From Pseudomonas koreensis (GTDB lineage Bacteria; Pseudomonadota; Gammaproteobacteria; Pseudomonadales; Pseudomonadaceae), in contig NZ_JALJWP010000001.1 of the NCBI RefSeq assembly GCF_024169245.1, positions 4,217,501-4,281,500 on the forward strand: a DNA stretch of 64,000 bases. Direction: 5' to 3'. Positions 63,357 through 64,000 of the stretch are shown here, piece by piece; positions within the stretch are counted from its first letter, which is position 1, and every line of letters starts with the position of its first letter. Position numbers and translations under genes: made by a program. Below the pieces are notes generated by a model. The model was given only the letters and a program-made list of their open reading frames with translations, was not told the origin of the DNA and ran no database searches.

Positions 63357-64000
63357 TTATTGGCTGGAAACGGAAGTCGTTGACGGCGCTTGGCGGGGCG
63401 CGGGCATGAAGAACATCACCAGCGCCAGCAGCAGATAGATCAGGTAGGCGCCGAGGGTGCTGACGGTCGGCGCATCCTGATAACCGAACATGCCGGCCAG
63501 CACCGAGCCCAGCGGGCCGTCCATCGGCAGCGTCGCGCTGAAGTCGAAGAGCACGGTCTGCAGGTGATTCCACAGCCCGGCTTCATGCAGCGCCTGCACC
63601 GAGTTGGCAAGGATGCCGGCGGCGACCACGAGGATGAACAAACCGGTCCACTTGAAGAACGCCGACAGATTCAGGCGCATGCTGCCGCTGTAGATGAGGA
63701 AGCCGACCATCACTGCCAGAATCAGGCCGAGCAGGGCGCCGATCGGCGCGCCCGGACCTTCGCTCTGCTGGAACACGGCAAGCAGGAAAAACACGGTTTC
63801 CAGGCCTTCGCGAGCGACAGCGAAAAAGACCATGGCGATCAGCGCAATCACCTGATGCCTGGAGGCCGCCAGCGCCTCATCCAGTGAGGCTTGCAGCGAA
63901 TGCTTGATCGACCGCGCGACCTTGCGCATCCAGAACACCATCGAACTCAGAATGCCCACCGCGACCAGACCGACGATGCCCTCGAACAGCTCCTGCTGCT
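63357..64000 (-). CDS. efeU: Ferrous iron permease EfeU (FTR1 family), truncated at window edge
   Basis: The C-terminal 214 or so codons of an FTR1-type permease; the frame stays open to base 64000, so the true start and the first REGxE motif lie outside. ELFEGIVGLVAVGILSSMVF and the second iron motif REGLETVFFLLAVFQ are FTR1 signatures, with about five further membrane helices visible. EfeU moves iron across the inner membrane with EfeO and EfeB. It is the first or an early gene of the efeUOB-efeM operon; its stop is 8 bp before the efeO start. Confidence 0.92.
   Translation of the reverse strand, partial: QQELFEGIVGLVAVGILSSMVFWMRKVARSIKHSLQASLDEALAASRHQVIALIAMVFFAVAREGLETVFFLLAVFQQSEGPGAPIGALLGLILAVMVGFLIYSGSMRLNLSAFFKWTGLFILVVAAGILANSVQALHEAGLWNHLQTVLFDFSATLPMDGPLGSVLAGMFGYQDAPTVSTLGAYLIYLLLALVMFFMPAPRQAPSTTSVSSQ

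Overview
The window looks like chromosome of a fluorescent Pseudomonas (P. fluorescens group). The evidence is a pyoverdine-type acylase next to an FpvR-like anti-sigma factor, a complete fapABCDEF functional-amyloid operon, DpkA, LpxO and CptA, GC-rich codon use, and many REP/REPIN-type intergenic palindromes. This assignment rests on recognised protein families and repeats, not on a database search.

Layout. 1-2.4 kb: 3' end of a PvdQ-like acylase, converging on fpvR, then a PepSY protein. 2.4-7.3 kb: one 1612-residue toxin-like protein with repeated modules and a C-terminal HExxH motif. 7.5-18 kb: metabolic and housekeeping genes (DpkA, a nitrilase with a divergent LysR gene, a purine permease, an AFG1/ZapE ATPase, DinB, CptA). 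18.6-22 kb: a translationally coupled gnd-zwf-HAD operon. 22-27 kb: NhaB and two tandem-repeat proteins (Ig-like, delta-60). 27.1-33.8 kb: an amyloid locus, consisting of a sigma-54 enhancer-binding protein and the fap operon. A good -24/-12 promoter and two distal dyads lie upstream of fapA, and an intrinsic terminator lies between fapC and fapD. 33.9-45 kb: nicotinamide riboside salvage, an MCP, UppP, AzoR, an MFS transporter and YbiT. 45.4-50 kb: a Zn-dehydrogenase/ZIP pair and a heme-oxygenase-like diiron/methyltransferase pair. 50-60 kb: LpxO, Ku, a sugar dehydrogenase, a dienoyl-CoA isomerase, NudC, a TSUP permease and PssA. 60-64 kb: an EfeUOB ferrous-iron uptake operon with an extra EfeM-like protein, truncated at the right edge.

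How the genes work together. FpvR and PvdQ belong to pyoverdine signalling and maturation. EfeU, EfeO and EfeB form an iron importer. FapA-F cover the chaperone or regulator, nucleator, main fibre subunit, peptidase, minor subunit and outer-membrane pore of one amyloid export system. CptA, LpxO, UppP and PssA act on the envelope. At least three families of non-coding palindromic repeats occupy the gaps between transcription units. I saw no tRNA, rRNA, CRISPR array, transposase or integrase.
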